Shown here piece by piece: positions 35,355-44,242 of a DNA stretch of 64,000 nt. Location of the stretch: positions 90,993 through 154,992 of the forward strand of contig RXIY01000064.1 in assembly GCA_003963405.1 (NCBI GenBank), given 5' to 3'. The notes beneath the pieces were generated by a model. That model had not been told where the DNA came from. It ran no database searches and was given only the letters and a program-made list of their open reading frames with translations. Within the stretch, counting starts at the first letter, position 1. Every line of letters starts with the position of its first letter. The DNA comes from Hyphomicrobiales bacterium (GTDB lineage Bacteria; Pseudomonadota; Alphaproteobacteria; Rhizobiales; Beijerinckiaceae). The position numbers and the translations under genes were made by a program.

Positions 35355-35723
35355 ATGATCAAGCTTGCTTTGACCGCCGCCGCCGCGGTCGTCGCCATGA
35401 GCGTCCCGGCCCTCGCCGATTCCTGGAACGTGACCGAAATCGCCACCTCGGGCATCAAGCGCGCCAATGGCACCTGGACGCTCAACGTTCAGGGCGACAA
35501 GGTGGCCGGCAAGGCCGACCTCCAGCTCGATAACGGCTCGGTGCTCACCTACAAGCTCGACGGCACGGTGGCCGGCGGCGCCTACACGGTGAAGCTCGTC
35601 GACCGCACCGACGACAAGAAGGACTGCGTCTGGACCGGCAAGCCGAACGAGAACGCCCGCGTCTACAACGGCGAAGTGACCTGCGCCAACGGCAAGTTCT
35701 CGATCCGCGCCGGCGTGCAATAA
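35355..35723 (+). CDS. small secreted beta-rich protein of unknown function
   Basis: A 122-residue exported protein with signal peptide (MIKLALTAAAAVVAMSVPALA-D). The mature domain is made of alternating strands (GTWTLNVQGDKVAGKADLQL, GAYTVKLVDRTDDKKDC) with one likely disulphide pair (KDCVWTGK and VTCANG). Start chosen at the signal peptide. A terminator follows. Confidence 0.7.
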   Translation: MIKLALTAAAAVVAMSVPALADSWNVTEIATSGIKRANGTWTLNVQGDKVAGKADLQLDNGSVLTYKLDGTVAGGAYTVKLVDRTDDKKDCVWTGKPNENARVYNGEVTCANGKFSIRAGVQ

Positions 35724-35748
35724 GCCGCTATCCTGCTTCGAGCAGCCA

Positions 35749-35776
35749 AACGCCGGCCCTCGGGCCGGCGTTTTAA
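35749..35776 (+). terminator. Rho-independent terminator
   Basis: A perfect 10-bp stem (ACGCCGGCCC at 35751-35760 with its complement at 35763-35772) is followed by a T-rich tract, 25 bases after the preceding stop codon. Confidence 0.85.
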
Positions 35777-35927
35777 TTTTATCGCTCCGGTCGGACCGCC
35801 GCCACGCAACGGCCTGTTCACCACATTTGCCTCTTCGACAGTTCTTTAGCTATGCTATGGCTTTACGCGCTTGCGGCGCGTGTGTTTGGTTGGTCGAGCG
35901 TCAATGCCGAAGTCCCGAGGTATCCTC

Positions 35928-36410
35928 ATGCGCGTTTTTGACTTGCGTCCGCTGCTTCTTTTCATGACGATCGGAATGGCGGCCTGGCCGCTCGCGTCCT
36001 GCAACTCGCCCCAGACCGCCGATCCCGGCGTCGCTCAGGGCGTTCCGGCTATTCCGTCGACCATCCCGGCGAGCTCCCTGGTCGGCCGCTGGGGCGTCGC
36101 CGCCTATCACCGCGACAGCGACCGCCCCCGCACTGAAGCCGAGGCGCGACGCCAGTGCAACAACGCCTATACGATCAAGCCCGGCCCGACGGGCGGCGTT
36201 ATGATGCATCTCGCCGACGAGGCGCAGGTTTCGGAGCTGGTGCTCAAGGGCAGCCCGAGCGGCGTCACCTATCTCGGCCCGCCGGGTCCGGCGGCTCTTC
36301 CGACCGACCGCGAAATTGTCACAATCAATGACAATTCCTTTACCGTAAAATGGGTGAGCCCCGACAACTCGACCCGTTACGGCACGATGGTCTACCTCCG
36401 CTGCTCTTGA
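35928..36410 (+). CDS. lipoprotein of unknown function
   Basis: A 160-residue lipoprotein from the ATG at 35928, with GAGG 7 bases upstream. The lipobox LASC is near residue 24. The mature domain has SLVGRWGVAAYHRDSDRP, ARRQCNNAYTIKPGPTGGVMMHLADEAQ and the end TMVYLRCS. Two cysteines could pair. The pattern resembles short periplasmic lipoproteins of Hyphomicrobiales but I cannot name the family. An L,D-transpeptidase gene follows by 56 bases on the same strand. Confidence 0.72.
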   Translation: MRVFDLRPLLLFMTIGMAAWPLASCNSPQTADPGVAQGVPAIPSTIPASSLVGRWGVAAYHRDSDRPRTEAEARRQCNNAYTIKPGPTGGVMMHLADEAQVSELVLKGSPSGVTYLGPPGPAALPTDREIVTINDNSFTVKWVSPDNSTRYGTMVYLRCS

Positions 36411-36466
36411 GTTCCGAGGGCTCGGCGTCGCGTCCTTTCAGTCATCTCCCGTCCCGCAAGAGGTCA

Positions 36467-37084
36467 ATGATGGGAATTGCACATACGGCCCTGCGCCTGA
36501 TCTTTGCGTCCTCGGCGCTGTTTCTGCTGGGCTTCGGCGCCGCCGCGACCGCCAGTCCCCAGCAGGATGAAATGCAGATCGACGATCAGCCGGGCTATGA
36601 GCCGAGCCCGGAAGAGGAGACGCTCTCCGGGCCCTACGAGCGGCAAGTCGTCTTTTTCCGCACCACGGAAGCCCCCGGCACCATCGTGGTCCATACGGCG
36701 GACCGCTATCTCTATCTCGTGCAGGGCGACAATCGCGCGATCCGCTATGGCATTGGCGTCGGCCGCGAGGGCTTCCAGTGGGCGGGCATGCACAAGATCA
36801 CCCGCAAGCAGGAATGGCCCGACTGGCGCCCGCCGCCGGAGATGATCCAGCGCCAGCCCTATCTGCCGCGTTTCATGGCCGGCGGGCCCGGCAACCCGAT
36901 GGGCGCGCGTGCGCTCTACATCGGCCAGACGGTCTACCGCATCCATGGCACGAACCAGCCGCAAACGATCGGCCACGCCGTTTCGTCTGGCTGTTTCCGT
37001 CTGGTCAACGGCGACGTGACGGATCTCTACAATCGCGTTCCGATCGGAACCAAGATCGTCGTCAAGCAGGCGGCCGATCTCTGA
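36467..37084 (+). CDS. L,D-transpeptidase (ErfK/YkuD family)
   Basis: A periplasmic L,D-transpeptidase of 205 residues: signal peptide at 1-28, then the YkuD domain with TIVVHTADRYLYLVQGDNRAIRYGIGVGR. The catalytic motif IHGTNQPQTIGHAVSSGCFRL at about 163-183 has the active-site Cys in SSGCFR. It makes 3-3 peptidoglycan cross-links or attaches outer-membrane proteins, as known for Hyphomicrobiales. AAGAGG precedes the ATG. Together with the YafK-type enzyme at 28691 there are two L,D-transpeptidase families in the window. Confidence 0.93.
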   Translation: MMGIAHTALRLIFASSALFLLGFGAAATASPQQDEMQIDDQPGYEPSPEEETLSGPYERQVVFFRTTEAPGTIVVHTADRYLYLVQGDNRAIRYGIGVGREGFQWAGMHKITRKQEWPDWRPPPEMIQRQPYLPRFMAGGPGNPMGARALYIGQTVYRIHGTNQPQTIGHAVSSGCFRLVNGDVTDLYNRVPIGTKIVVKQAADL

Positions 37085-37120
37085 AGTTTTCATCGTTTCC
37101 AACGTTCAAAAGAGGTCGTT

Positions 37121-38152
37121 ATGCGACTTTTGCACAAGCGCGTCCGCGCGTTGCTTCCCCTGGTGACGGCCTCCTTCTGCCTGCTCGCCGCCGCCGCGCA
37201 GGCTTCCACTCTCGATACGGTGAAGCAGCGCGGCGCATTGATCTGCGGCGTGAGCAATGGGATCGCCGGTTTCTCGATCGCCGACGACAAGGGCAAGTGG
37301 TCGGGCTTCGACGTTGATTTCTGCCGCGCCGTCGCGGCGGCGATCTTCGGCGACTCGTCCAAGGTGCAATTCGTGCCGGTGGGGGCGGACGAGCGCTTCG
37401 AGGCCCTGAAGTCCGGCAAGTTCGATCTGCTGTCGCGCAATTCGACCTGGGCTTTCTCCAATGAGGTCGAGCAGGGCCTCGTCTTCGCCGGCGTGACCTA
37501 TTACGACGGCCAGGGCTTCCTGATTCCCAAGAGCCGCAAGGCGACCTCCGCCCTGGAGCTCGACGGCGCCAAGGTCTGCGTGAAGGCCGGCACCACGACG
37601 GAAGCCAATGTCGAGGACTATTTCAAACAGAACCACATGAAGTTCGAGGCGGTGCGTTTCGAGCTTCTTCCCGATATTCTCAAGGCTTATGAGTCCGGCC
37701 AGTGCAATGTGATCTCGAGCGACGTCTCGCAGCTCCACGCCAACCGGCTCGAGCTGAAGAAGCCCAACGACCACATCATTCTGGCGGACATCATTTCCAA
37801 GGAGCCGCTCGGCCCGGTCGTCCGCCAGGGCGACGATCAGTGGCTGAATCTGGTGAAATGGGTCAATTTCGCCATGCTGAACGCCGAGGAGCTCGGCATC
37901 AACAGCGCCAATGTCGAAGAAGCCAAAAAGTCGCAGAAGCCGCAGGTTCGTCGCTTCGTCGGGGCCGAAGGCGATATCGGCAAGCATCTCGGCCTCTCGC
38001 CCGACTGGGCCGTCAACATCGTGAAGAGCGTCGGCAATTATGGCGAGTCGCTGGAGCGGAACGTCGGCAGGAAATCGAAGCTCGGCATCGCGCGCGGCCT
38101 CAACCAGCTGTGGACGATGGGCGGCATTCAATATGCGCCGCCCCTTCGCTGA
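37121..38152 (+). CDS. amino-acid ABC transporter substrate-binding protein, AapJ/BztA-like
   Basis: A 343-residue periplasmic binding protein with signal peptide (about 1-28). It shows the AapJ-family segments TLDTVKQRGALICGVSNGIAGFS, GFDVDFCRAVAAAIFGD, LLSRNSTWAFSNEVEQGL, VCVKAGTTTEANVEDYF and the C-terminal LNQLWTMGGIQYAPPLR. AapJ binds a broad range of L-amino acids for the AapQMP permease. Neither permease nor ATPase gene lies on either side, so it is an orphan here. Confidence 0.93.
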   Translation: MRLLHKRVRALLPLVTASFCLLAAAAQASTLDTVKQRGALICGVSNGIAGFSIADDKGKWSGFDVDFCRAVAAAIFGDSSKVQFVPVGADERFEALKSGKFDLLSRNSTWAFSNEVEQGLVFAGVTYYDGQGFLIPKSRKATSALELDGAKVCVKAGTTTEANVEDYFKQNHMKFEAVRFELLPDILKAYESGQCNVISSDVSQLHANRLELKKPNDHIILADIISKEPLGPVVRQGDDQWLNLVKWVNFAMLNAEELGINSANVEEAKKSQKPQVRRFVGAEGDIGKHLGLSPDWAVNIVKSVGNYGESLERNVGRKSKLGIARGLNQLWTMGGIQYAPPLR

Positions 38153-38170
38153 TCGTCGAGGCGCCGCCCC

Positions 38171-38383
38171 TCAGGCGGCGTGATCGTCCCGGCGAGGAAA
38201 TCCTCGCGTTGAGTCCCGCAGCTCACCTGCGGGATTTTCAGCGCAGGACTCTTGCACGGCTCTGACGACATCGAGCGCCGCGGCGATCGCCGGGGCGCCG
38301 ATGTCCCGATAATGGCGCAGCAGGCGATCGCGCGCCTGACGCTCGCGTTTTTCGACACATTTCCTGTCCGCCGATTGCGGCAT
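38171..38383 (-). CDS. small hypothetical protein
   Basis: A 70-residue charged, probably cytoplasmic protein (MPQSADRKCVEKRERQAR..., then DIGAPAIAAALDVVRAVQ). Coding is supported by a strong Shine-Dalgarno, AAGGAG 7 bases before the ATG. Not recognised. It lies downstream of another small leftward gene at 38417 and the two may form a unit. Confidence 0.55.
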   Translation of the reverse strand: MPQSADRKCVEKRERQARDRLLRHYRDIGAPAIAAALDVVRAVQESCAENPAGELRDSTRGFPRRDDHAA

Positions 38384-38416
38384 GACGAAACTCCTTCGTT
38401 TTTCCTTTTGAGAAAT

Positions 38417-38644
38417 TCATTCCGCCGCAGAAAGCGGGGTGAGCGGAGTCATGCTCGCGCGCATCGCATCCGCCCGGCCATGCAACGCAACGATCGCGTC
38501 GCGGGCTTCCCTGGCCGTGCCAAAAACATCGCTTTGAAGCACGCTCAACGAGCGTCTGGTCGCATAAAAGCGGTAGCCCTCCGCTTCGCGAACGATCAGC
38601 CCCACCGTATCCTGCTCGATCTCGATCAAATAGGCGTGCGACAT
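38417..38644 (-). CDS. small hypothetical protein
   Basis: A 75-residue protein (MSHAYLIEIEQDTVGLIVREAEGYRFYATRR...) with an alpha/beta pattern and a VFGTAREARDAIVAL helix. GGAGG lies 5 bases before the start. Similar short proteins occur in related genomes without assigned function. The 33-base gap to the next leftward gene suggests co-transcription. Confidence 0.62.
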   Translation of the reverse strand: MSHAYLIEIEQDTVGLIVREAEGYRFYATRRSLSVLQSDVFGTAREARDAIVALHGRADAMRASMTPLTPLSAAE

Positions 38645-38928
38645 GCGGCCTCCTCAGCTTCTCGCAACTGACTTCTTCGTCTTTGCAGGAACGCCCTCTT
38701 CGGCGCTTGCCGCGCTGCGGCCCTGTCGCGCGAAATTGCGCGCCGAAATCGCTTTCATTGGGACAAGGAGGGCGTAACCCAAAGCAAAGTTTGAAATGGG
38801 TAAAAATTTAGTAATCGAACGAAGGAACGCTTAACGATCCGGCTTAGCGGCCTGTCGCCATCGAGGCCGCTCTCGAGATGGAATAGGACGCGGCGCCGGC
38901 ATGCGCCCCTGCGCCTGGGACGCCCGCG

Positions 38929-39144
38929 TCAGCGATCGCCGGTTGCAACGAGGCGCCCCGTGAAAGCCGCGCCATCATCCAGTGCGACCGCATCCAATGC
39001 GACCGCATCCTTGGCCGGCGCCGCCGGCGTGACCAATCCAGCGAGAACGGCGCCTGCCGCCAGGGCGATCACCATAAAGAGAGAGATTCGGAACTGACGG
39101 CGCGCGGATTCGCGGTCTGCGGGGGAATAGAAGATGTCTGACAC
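38929..39144 (-). CDS. small single-span membrane protein
   Basis: A 71-residue protein from GTG 39144, which has GGAGG 5 bases upstream; an earlier GTG at 39168 lacks one. One membrane span (about 20-42) follows a charged N-terminus VSDIFYSPADRESARRQFR. The tail is Ala/Asp-rich with a tandem duplication (KDAVALDAVALD). Function unknown. Confidence 0.55.
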   Translation of the reverse strand: MSDIFYSPADRESARRQFRISLFMVIALAAGAVLAGLVTPAAPAKDAVALDAVALDDGAAFTGRLVATGDR

Positions 39145-39253
39145 ATTCGCCTCCGTGATTGACTTCACGACCGCAAGCTAGCGTTGGGAGCCGCGCCCCG
39201 ATGTGCGTGGCCGCACATCGAAACGCGCAGAGCGCGCGGGCCTGCCGCCCGGT

Positions 39254-39553
39254 CTATTTCGCGGGGCCCCGCATGCCGGTGCTCCCCGCTCCACTGCCCA
39301 CGCCGCGATCGAGGCCGGACCCGAAATTGCCGATCCTCCCGCCAGCGCCGGCGGCGGCCCCTGTTCCACCGGCGCTTCTGTCGGCGCCCGATCGGCCGGC
39401 CGCGGCGCCGCCTGCGCTTGCGTCCCCTGTGGGTCCCGCCCCCGCGGAGCCGGACGTTGGGGGCGCCGCGCCCTGCGCGGCCGCAGACCCGACGCCCATA
39501 GCAAGAGTCAGCGCGACCGCCAGGGACAACAATCGGGTGGATCGCTGCGTCAT
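39254..39553 (-). CDS. secreted Gly/Ala/Ser-rich low-complexity protein
   Basis: A 99-residue protein with signal peptide (MTQRSTRLLSLAVALTLAMGVGSAAA) and a mature part almost wholly Gly, Ala, Ser, Thr and Arg. GGAGG precedes the ATG by 5 bases. Probably an unstructured exported peptide; no family recognised. Confidence 0.55.
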   Translation of the reverse strand: MTQRSTRLLSLAVALTLAMGVGSAAAQGAAPPTSGSAGAGPTGDASAGGAAAGRSGADRSAGGTGAAAGAGGRIGNFGSGLDRGVGSGAGSTGMRGPAK

Positions 39554-39687
39554 GGTCGCCTCCGTCGCCCCCCATGGCGCCGATTTCGCGCGTTTTGTGC
39601 GCCTTTTGGCCCTCGCGGCAGATAGGCGACGGTCCGGCAGGGTCAATGCGGAGGCGCGGCGCGAAAAGAGGCGCGGTGACAGACTGG

Positions 39688-40323
39688 TCAGACTGCGATT
39701 TCGGTGTTCCGGCGGCGGACCCGCCAGGCGACGAGAGCCGCGCCCGCCAGGATCAGGCCCGCGGCCGGCAGAGCGAGCCCCGGAATGGCTGAACCAGGCG
39801 GCGGGGCCTCAATCTCCATGACGGGTTCCGCCGGCGCCGCCGGCGACGGCTCGGGCGCGCGCGGCGCGGCGGCAGACTCGACGGCGGGAATGGGAGCGAC
39901 GGTCAGCGCGATGCGGCGGATGGCCGCCTCGATCTCGGAATCTGAGCGCCCGAGATCCTGGAGGCGCCGATAATCGGCGAGGCTCTCCTGCATGCGGCCC
40001 CGCATTTCATACGCCAGGCCGCGCAAGCGCAGGGCGAGCGCATGATCCGGCGCGAGCCGGATCGCCCGGCTGAAATCGCCAATGGCGTAGTCGAAAGCTC
40101 CGAGTTCGCCGAAGGCGGCGCCGCGACGCAGGAGAACGACCGCATTGTTCTTCAGCTTCTGGAGCGCCGCCGTGCAGGCGGACACCGCCTCGACCGCCGG
40201 GAGCGTCTCACTGAGACAATAGGCCCGCGAGTAACCGAGCCGGGCGGCGTGGCCGGGGCCAGGCGACGCTATGCCGGCCTCCGCCAGGATCAAGGCGACA
40301 AGAAACGCGCACATCCTCTGCAT
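39688..40323 (-). CDS. exported TPR protein with C-terminal membrane anchor
   Basis: A 211-residue protein: signal peptide at 1-27, a region with two cysteines, then about two TPR units (residues about 55-130, NNAVVLLRRGAAFGELGAFDYAIGDFSRAIRLAPDHALALRLRGLAYEMRGRMQESLADY). A Pro/Ala linker and one C-terminal span (about 182-203) with basic stop-transfer residues (WRVRRRN) follow. Likely a periplasmic scaffold; partner unknown. Confidence 0.75.
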   Translation of the reverse strand: MQRMCAFLVALILAEAGIASPGPGHAARLGYSRAYCLSETLPAVEAVSACTAALQKLKNNAVVLLRRGAAFGELGAFDYAIGDFSRAIRLAPDHALALRLRGLAYEMRGRMQESLADYRRLQDLGRSDSEIEAAIRRIALTVAPIPAVESAAAPRAPEPSPAAPAEPVMEIEAPPPGSAIPGLALPAAGLILAGAALVAWRVRRRNTEIAV

Positions 40324-40443
40324 GCGACGGCCTCTTGGAAAATCTCCAGCCGCGACGGGCGCGGCGCTGACCCTGCCGCCCTCGACAATGCGCCGATTTT
40401 TGCTCCCAAATCCTTACACACGGTCGAGTGCGCAATTTTTGTT

Positions 40444-40671
40444 TCAATCCCTCGGGAAAATCTTCTCCACAGCATTCCGCGCGGTTTCCAGAACAAGCAG
40501 CACCATCGCGCCGAAGGCGCTGGAAATCCCGACGATCTGCAAAAAGGCGACGACGCCGCGCTCGGCGGTGTAGTCGCCGAGATGCAGATAGATATGGACG
40601 GCGAGGAAAACGCCGCTCAGCGCGGCGGCGGCGACGAGAAACGGGTTGGCGCTCGGTATGTACTTTGGCAT
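40444..40671 (-). CDS. small two-span membrane protein
   Basis: A 75-residue protein with two hydrophobic helices (about 9-29 and 38-60) joined by HLGDYTAERGV, and a basic end (NAVEKIFPRD). Not recognised. It marks the edge between core genes and the exopolysaccharide locus. Confidence 0.55.
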   Translation of the reverse strand: MPKYIPSANPFLVAAAALSGVFLAVHIYLHLGDYTAERGVVAFLQIVGISSAFGAMVLLVLETARNAVEKIFPRD

Positions 40672-40985
40672 CGGGGCGGTCCAGAGTCGGGGGAAAGGCC
40701 ATCTTCGATCAGTCGAGCGCTCCTTTTACCACGTTGCGGCCCAACTCCTTCCTGCTGCTGAAAGGCGCGGGAACGTCCGATTGTGCGAGTCCGAAGCTTT
40801 ATCTTCGCTATTGAGAAGACGTTTCATCAGATCGCCAACCGCACTGGAGAAGACCCATATAAAACGGCCCCTTATCCGAAGCTGGCCAGACCTTGGCCTG
40901 ACGAAGGAGCGATTGCGGTTGCGAAGGACCTGTTACCTGATTACAATAGGCGTCATTATTTCCAGAAATAGGGAAGCTTCAATAT
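40672..40985. other. 314-base region upstream of the exopolysaccharide locus
   Basis: AT content rises towards the glycosyltransferase start, as expected for a promoter region. A 62-codon GTG-started frame at 40783-40971 has protein-like composition but no ribosome-binding site, and I do not call it. Confidence 0.4.
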
Positions 40986-42476
40986 ATGCGATTGGCTTCG
41001 CCTACGTCGCGGGACAGGTATCGTCTGCGCCTTGATCCTGCGGATGTCTTTTGGGCCATCGCGGCTCCTTTCATTGCACTCGCTCTTCGAGATCCCGCCC
41101 TGCTCGCTATCGGCAGCCAGCCGGGCGTCCCGGAGACCTACAAATTCGCCGGCATCGCAATTGTTCTGTCACTGTGCAGCTTCCTGTTTTTTCGCATCAG
41201 CGACAGCATCAGCCGTTTCTTCTCGATCAGGGAGGCCGCCAACCTCCTTGCGGCGGTCGCCTGCTCCGTGGCGTTGAGCGGGATTGTCGCTTTTACCTTC
41301 ACCCGGCTGGAGGATGTGCCGCGCTCCACGCCCCTGATTTACGGCCTCGTGCTGGCGAGTGGACTGATGGCGACGCGATTGGCGGCGCGCACGATGGCCA
41401 GAGATCAGGCGCGTCATCCCGAACCCGCGCCCCACGCTCCGGATTACCGACGGATTCTCATCATCGGCGTCGATCATTTCGCGGCTGCGGCGATCCGGCT
41501 GATCGATTGCCAGCGACCGAGGACGACGATCGTCGTGGCCGCGCTGGATTGGCGCGCCTCCACCATGGGGCGCAAGATCAGCGGCGTGAAAATCGTCGGC
41601 AACGCCGCCGACATCGAAGAAATCGTGCAGGAGTATCTCGTGCACGGCGTTGCAATCGACGAAGTCTGGCTATCCGACTCGGCGCCCCTGTCGCAAGAAC
41701 TCACGAATTATGTCGAAAGCCGTTGCGAGGCGCGGAATCTCGCCTTTCTCAAAATATCCGAGGCTCTGAACCTCCAGGCGCAGCCGGCTGTCCCGGTTTT
41801 CGACGAGGAGGAAGCGGATGAAGTCGGAGAATATTTCGAAATCAAGCGTGTGATCGACATCGTCGGCGCCAGCGCGTTGCTCGCGGCGCTTCTCCCGATG
41901 ACCGCCATTGTCGCTGCGCTGACGTATTTCGACGTCGGCGCGCCAGTGCTGTTCTGGCAGCAGCGCGTCGGCAGACACGGACGCAAGTTTCTTCTCTACA
42001 AATTTCGCACCTATCATGCGCCATTCGACGGTTCGGGTCGGCCCATTCCAGAAGAGCAGCGACTTTCGAAGATCGGCCGCCTGATCAGATCAATCCGGTT
42101 GGATGAAATTCCTCAGCTTTATAGTGTGCTCGTTGGCGACATGTCCTTGATCGGCCCGCGCCCGCTCTTGCCGCACGACCAGCCAAAGGACCCGCGCACG
42201 CGATTGCTGGTGCGGCCGGGCATTACCGGCTGGGCCCAGATCAACGGCGGAACGGCCATCGGTCCCGAGGAAAAAGACGCGCTCGACATATGGTACATTC
42301 GGCACGCGTCCTTGGCCCTCGATTTACGCATCGTCTTCAGCACCCTTCTGGTCGCGCTGACGGGAGAAAAGCAAAATCAGAGCACCGTCCAAAACGCAGT
42401 GCGGTGGCGCGAAACGACCTTCTCGCCTTCCCGCGCCGACGGGCCCAAGAGCAATAGTCCGGCGAAGACGTCCTGA
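40986..42476 (+). CDS. polyprenyl glycosylphosphotransferase initiating exopolysaccharide synthesis
   Basis: A 496-residue membrane enzyme of the WcaJ/ExoY class that moves a sugar-1-phosphate to undecaprenyl phosphate. The N-terminal half has four to five spans and then a nucleotide-binding-like domain (about 155-260). The C-terminal sugar-transferase domain (about 285-460) holds FWQQRVGRHGRKFLLYKFRTYH, LSKIGRLIRSIRLDEIPQL and DMSLIGPRPLLP...VRPGITGWAQING, all catalytic-family hallmarks. It opens the exopolysaccharide locus; the start has no strong ribosome-binding site. Confidence 0.93.
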   Translation: MRLASPTSRDRYRLRLDPADVFWAIAAPFIALALRDPALLAIGSQPGVPETYKFAGIAIVLSLCSFLFFRISDSISRFFSIREAANLLAAVACSVALSGIVAFTFTRLEDVPRSTPLIYGLVLASGLMATRLAARTMARDQARHPEPAPHAPDYRRILIIGVDHFAAAAIRLIDCQRPRTTIVVAALDWRASTMGRKISGVKIVGNAADIEEIVQEYLVHGVAIDEVWLSDSAPLSQELTNYVESRCEARNLAFLKISEALNLQAQPAVPVFDEEEADEVGEYFEIKRVIDIVGASALLAALLPMTAIVAALTYFDVGAPVLFWQQRVGRHGRKFLLYKFRTYHAPFDGSGRPIPEEQRLSKIGRLIRSIRLDEIPQLYSVLVGDMSLIGPRPLLPHDQPKDPRTRLLVRPGITGWAQINGGTAIGPEEKDALDIWYIRHASLALDLRIVFSTLLVALTGEKQNQSTVQNAVRWRETTFSPSRADGPKSNSPAKTS

Positions 42477-42521
42477 GGCTCCGCGAGCGCAGGCGAGAGC
42501 TAGCGATTTCTGCGGATTTTT

Positions 42522-43208
42522 TCAGTAGACGCCGGGGATCAATCGCGCCGTCCGGCGCGCATAGTCCCTGTAATCCGGAAACGCTTCGGCCAGAATGCGT
42601 TCCTCGTAGCGCATGCGAGGAAGCTGGCAACCGACCGCAAATGCAAAGGCCACAAGCGGCCAAGGCTGCGCCAGTTCGGATGCCCGGCTTGCGACAATCA
42701 GAAATTCGGCCAGATAAAGCGGGTGACGAACAAAGCGGTAGGGACCTTTGGTCACGAGCTTTCTTGCCTGCGGCAAGATACTGAATGAACGACCCAGCCA
42801 GAACAGCACGCAGATCGAAAGCGCCGCGCCGAGCAATCCCAGGGCGGACAGCGCTGTCAGAATCCCCGGCGGCAGCGCCCTCTGGGGCAATAAGACAACC
42901 ACGAACGGAACGAGGCATCCAATGACGCCCGCCAGCACCGGGCCAGCGCCCTGCTGTTTTTTGACCGGCGGAATTCGAAGCGCCAGCAGGGCGATGGCGA
43001 CAAGGAGAAATGCGACGTTCGCGAGTTGGCAGCCGATCAGGAAAGGGTTGGCCTCAGCGCCGAGAAGCTCGACGACCCGTGATAGCGAGCCCGCCGCGCC
43101 GACGCCGAACCAGAGGATAACCGGGCTGGCTGCGATCAGGTCATGAAGCTTTTCCCTTGTCACAGCGCCACCCCGCCGCAAAAGCGCGAGACCAGCGTTT
43201 GCGAGCAT
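42522..43208 (-). CDS. isoprenylcysteine carboxyl methyltransferase (ICMT)-like membrane protein
   Basis: A 228-residue integral-membrane methyltransferase homologue with about six spans. The C-terminal SAM-binding signature GPYRFVRHPLYLAEFLIV (about 155-172) with RMRYEERILAEAFPDYRDYARRT matches the ICMT/PEMT fold. Bacterial members methylate lipids or small molecules and are not confined to prenylcysteine. The frame is open to 43430, but the ATG at 43208 gives the normal length. On the opposite strand from its neighbours in the locus. Confidence 0.82.
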   Translation of the reverse strand: MLANAGLALLRRGGAVTREKLHDLIAASPVILWFGVGAAGSLSRVVELLGAEANPFLIGCQLANVAFLLVAIALLALRIPPVKKQQGAGPVLAGVIGCLVPFVVVLLPQRALPPGILTALSALGLLGAALSICVLFWLGRSFSILPQARKLVTKGPYRFVRHPLYLAEFLIVASRASELAQPWPLVAFAFAVGCQLPRMRYEERILAEAFPDYRDYARRTARLIPGVY

Positions 43209-43311
43209 GGCTTCAGCCTTGCAAAGTAGCTGCAAATCACGGGCGCGCCTTATAAAAACCAAATTGGAAAGGTGCTTTTGCACTGGAATTTTGTCATGAG
43301 CGAGAACAGCA

Positions 43312-44205
43312 GTGATTGATTTACATTCCCATATTTTGCCGGGCATTGACGATGGCGCCGCGGATCTCGCTCTGTCGCTTGAAATGGCCAGGATCGCCTC
43401 ATCGGAAGGCGTTGTCGTCCAGGCCTGCACGCCTCACATCTTTCCCGGCGTCTATAATAACACCGGCCCTCAAATACGGGCCGCTGTGGTTGAACTCCAA
43501 CGGGAAATCGACGAAGCGGGGATCGAGCTGACGCTTGTCACAGGGGCGGACGCGCACATGGTCCCCGACATGGTGGGCGGCCTGCGCAACTCGACTATTC
43601 TGTCCCTTGCCGACACAAGATATGTCCTTGTCGAGCCGCCGCACCATGTCGCGCCTCCGAGAATCGACGCCTTCTTCTTCGACCTGCTCGCGGCGGGTTA
43701 TGTGCCCGTGCTCACTCATCCAGAAAGGCTGCGGTGGATCGAAGCGCATTACGAGACCTTTGTCCGCCTGTTCCGCGCCGGCGTCTGGATGCAGGTGACC
43801 TCGGGCTCCCTCACGGGCGCCTTCGGCGCCAGACCCAAGTATTGGGGCGAGCGCATGCTCGATGAAGGCCTTGTTCATATCCTCGCGTCCGATGCTCATG
43901 GCGTGCGTCGTCGGCGGCCCGACCTCGCCGCTGGCCGAGCGGCGGCCGAAAAATGGGTGGGCGCCGAGGAAGCCGAGCAGCTCGTTTATCTGCGTCCCTA
44001 CGCCATCCTCGAAAATGTGGACCCCTCGTCTGTCCGCCCGCCCGCCGGGGCGACGCATCCGGGAAGCTATGCGGCCGCACGCGCGCATCAAGACATGCCA
44101 GCGCGCGCGCATGGCGGCGGTCCGTCGAAAGCGGACTCCTCCTCCGGGTTGGGCAAGGTTTTCGGCGTTGCGCGCAGCGCCCTCAGGAGAGGCATTTTCA
44201 GCTAG
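43312..44205 (+). CDS. CpsB/CapC-type tyrosine-protein phosphatase
   Basis: A PHP-fold manganese-dependent phosphotyrosine phosphatase (297 residues, GTG start). It begins (M)IDLHSHILPGIDDGA with the metal-binding HSH. Further ligands appear in CTPHIFPG, VTGADAHM, VLTHPERLRW and ILASDAHGVRRRRPDL. CpsB-type enzymes dephosphorylate the tyrosine cluster of the autokinase that controls polymer length, here most likely the Wzc-type kinase at 46161. About 70 extra low-complexity residues follow the normal domain end. Confidence 0.92.
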   Translation: MIDLHSHILPGIDDGAADLALSLEMARIASSEGVVVQACTPHIFPGVYNNTGPQIRAAVVELQREIDEAGIELTLVTGADAHMVPDMVGGLRNSTILSLADTRYVLVEPPHHVAPPRIDAFFFDLLAAGYVPVLTHPERLRWIEAHYETFVRLFRAGVWMQVTSGSLTGAFGARPKYWGERMLDEGLVHILASDAHGVRRRRPDLAAGRAAAEKWVGAEEAEQLVYLRPYAILENVDPSSVRPPAGATHPGSYAAARAHQDMPARAHGGGPSKADSSSGLGKVFGVARSALRRGIFS

Positions 44206-44242
44206 GCGGAGGCGGCGGGCGCAACGAAAAGGCTGCGTCTCT

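Noticed and set aside
40783..40971. 62-codon rightward ORF (GTG) upstream of the glycosyltransferase
   Set aside because: Protein-like composition, but no ribosome-binding site, no recognised domain, and it lies in the expected promoter region.
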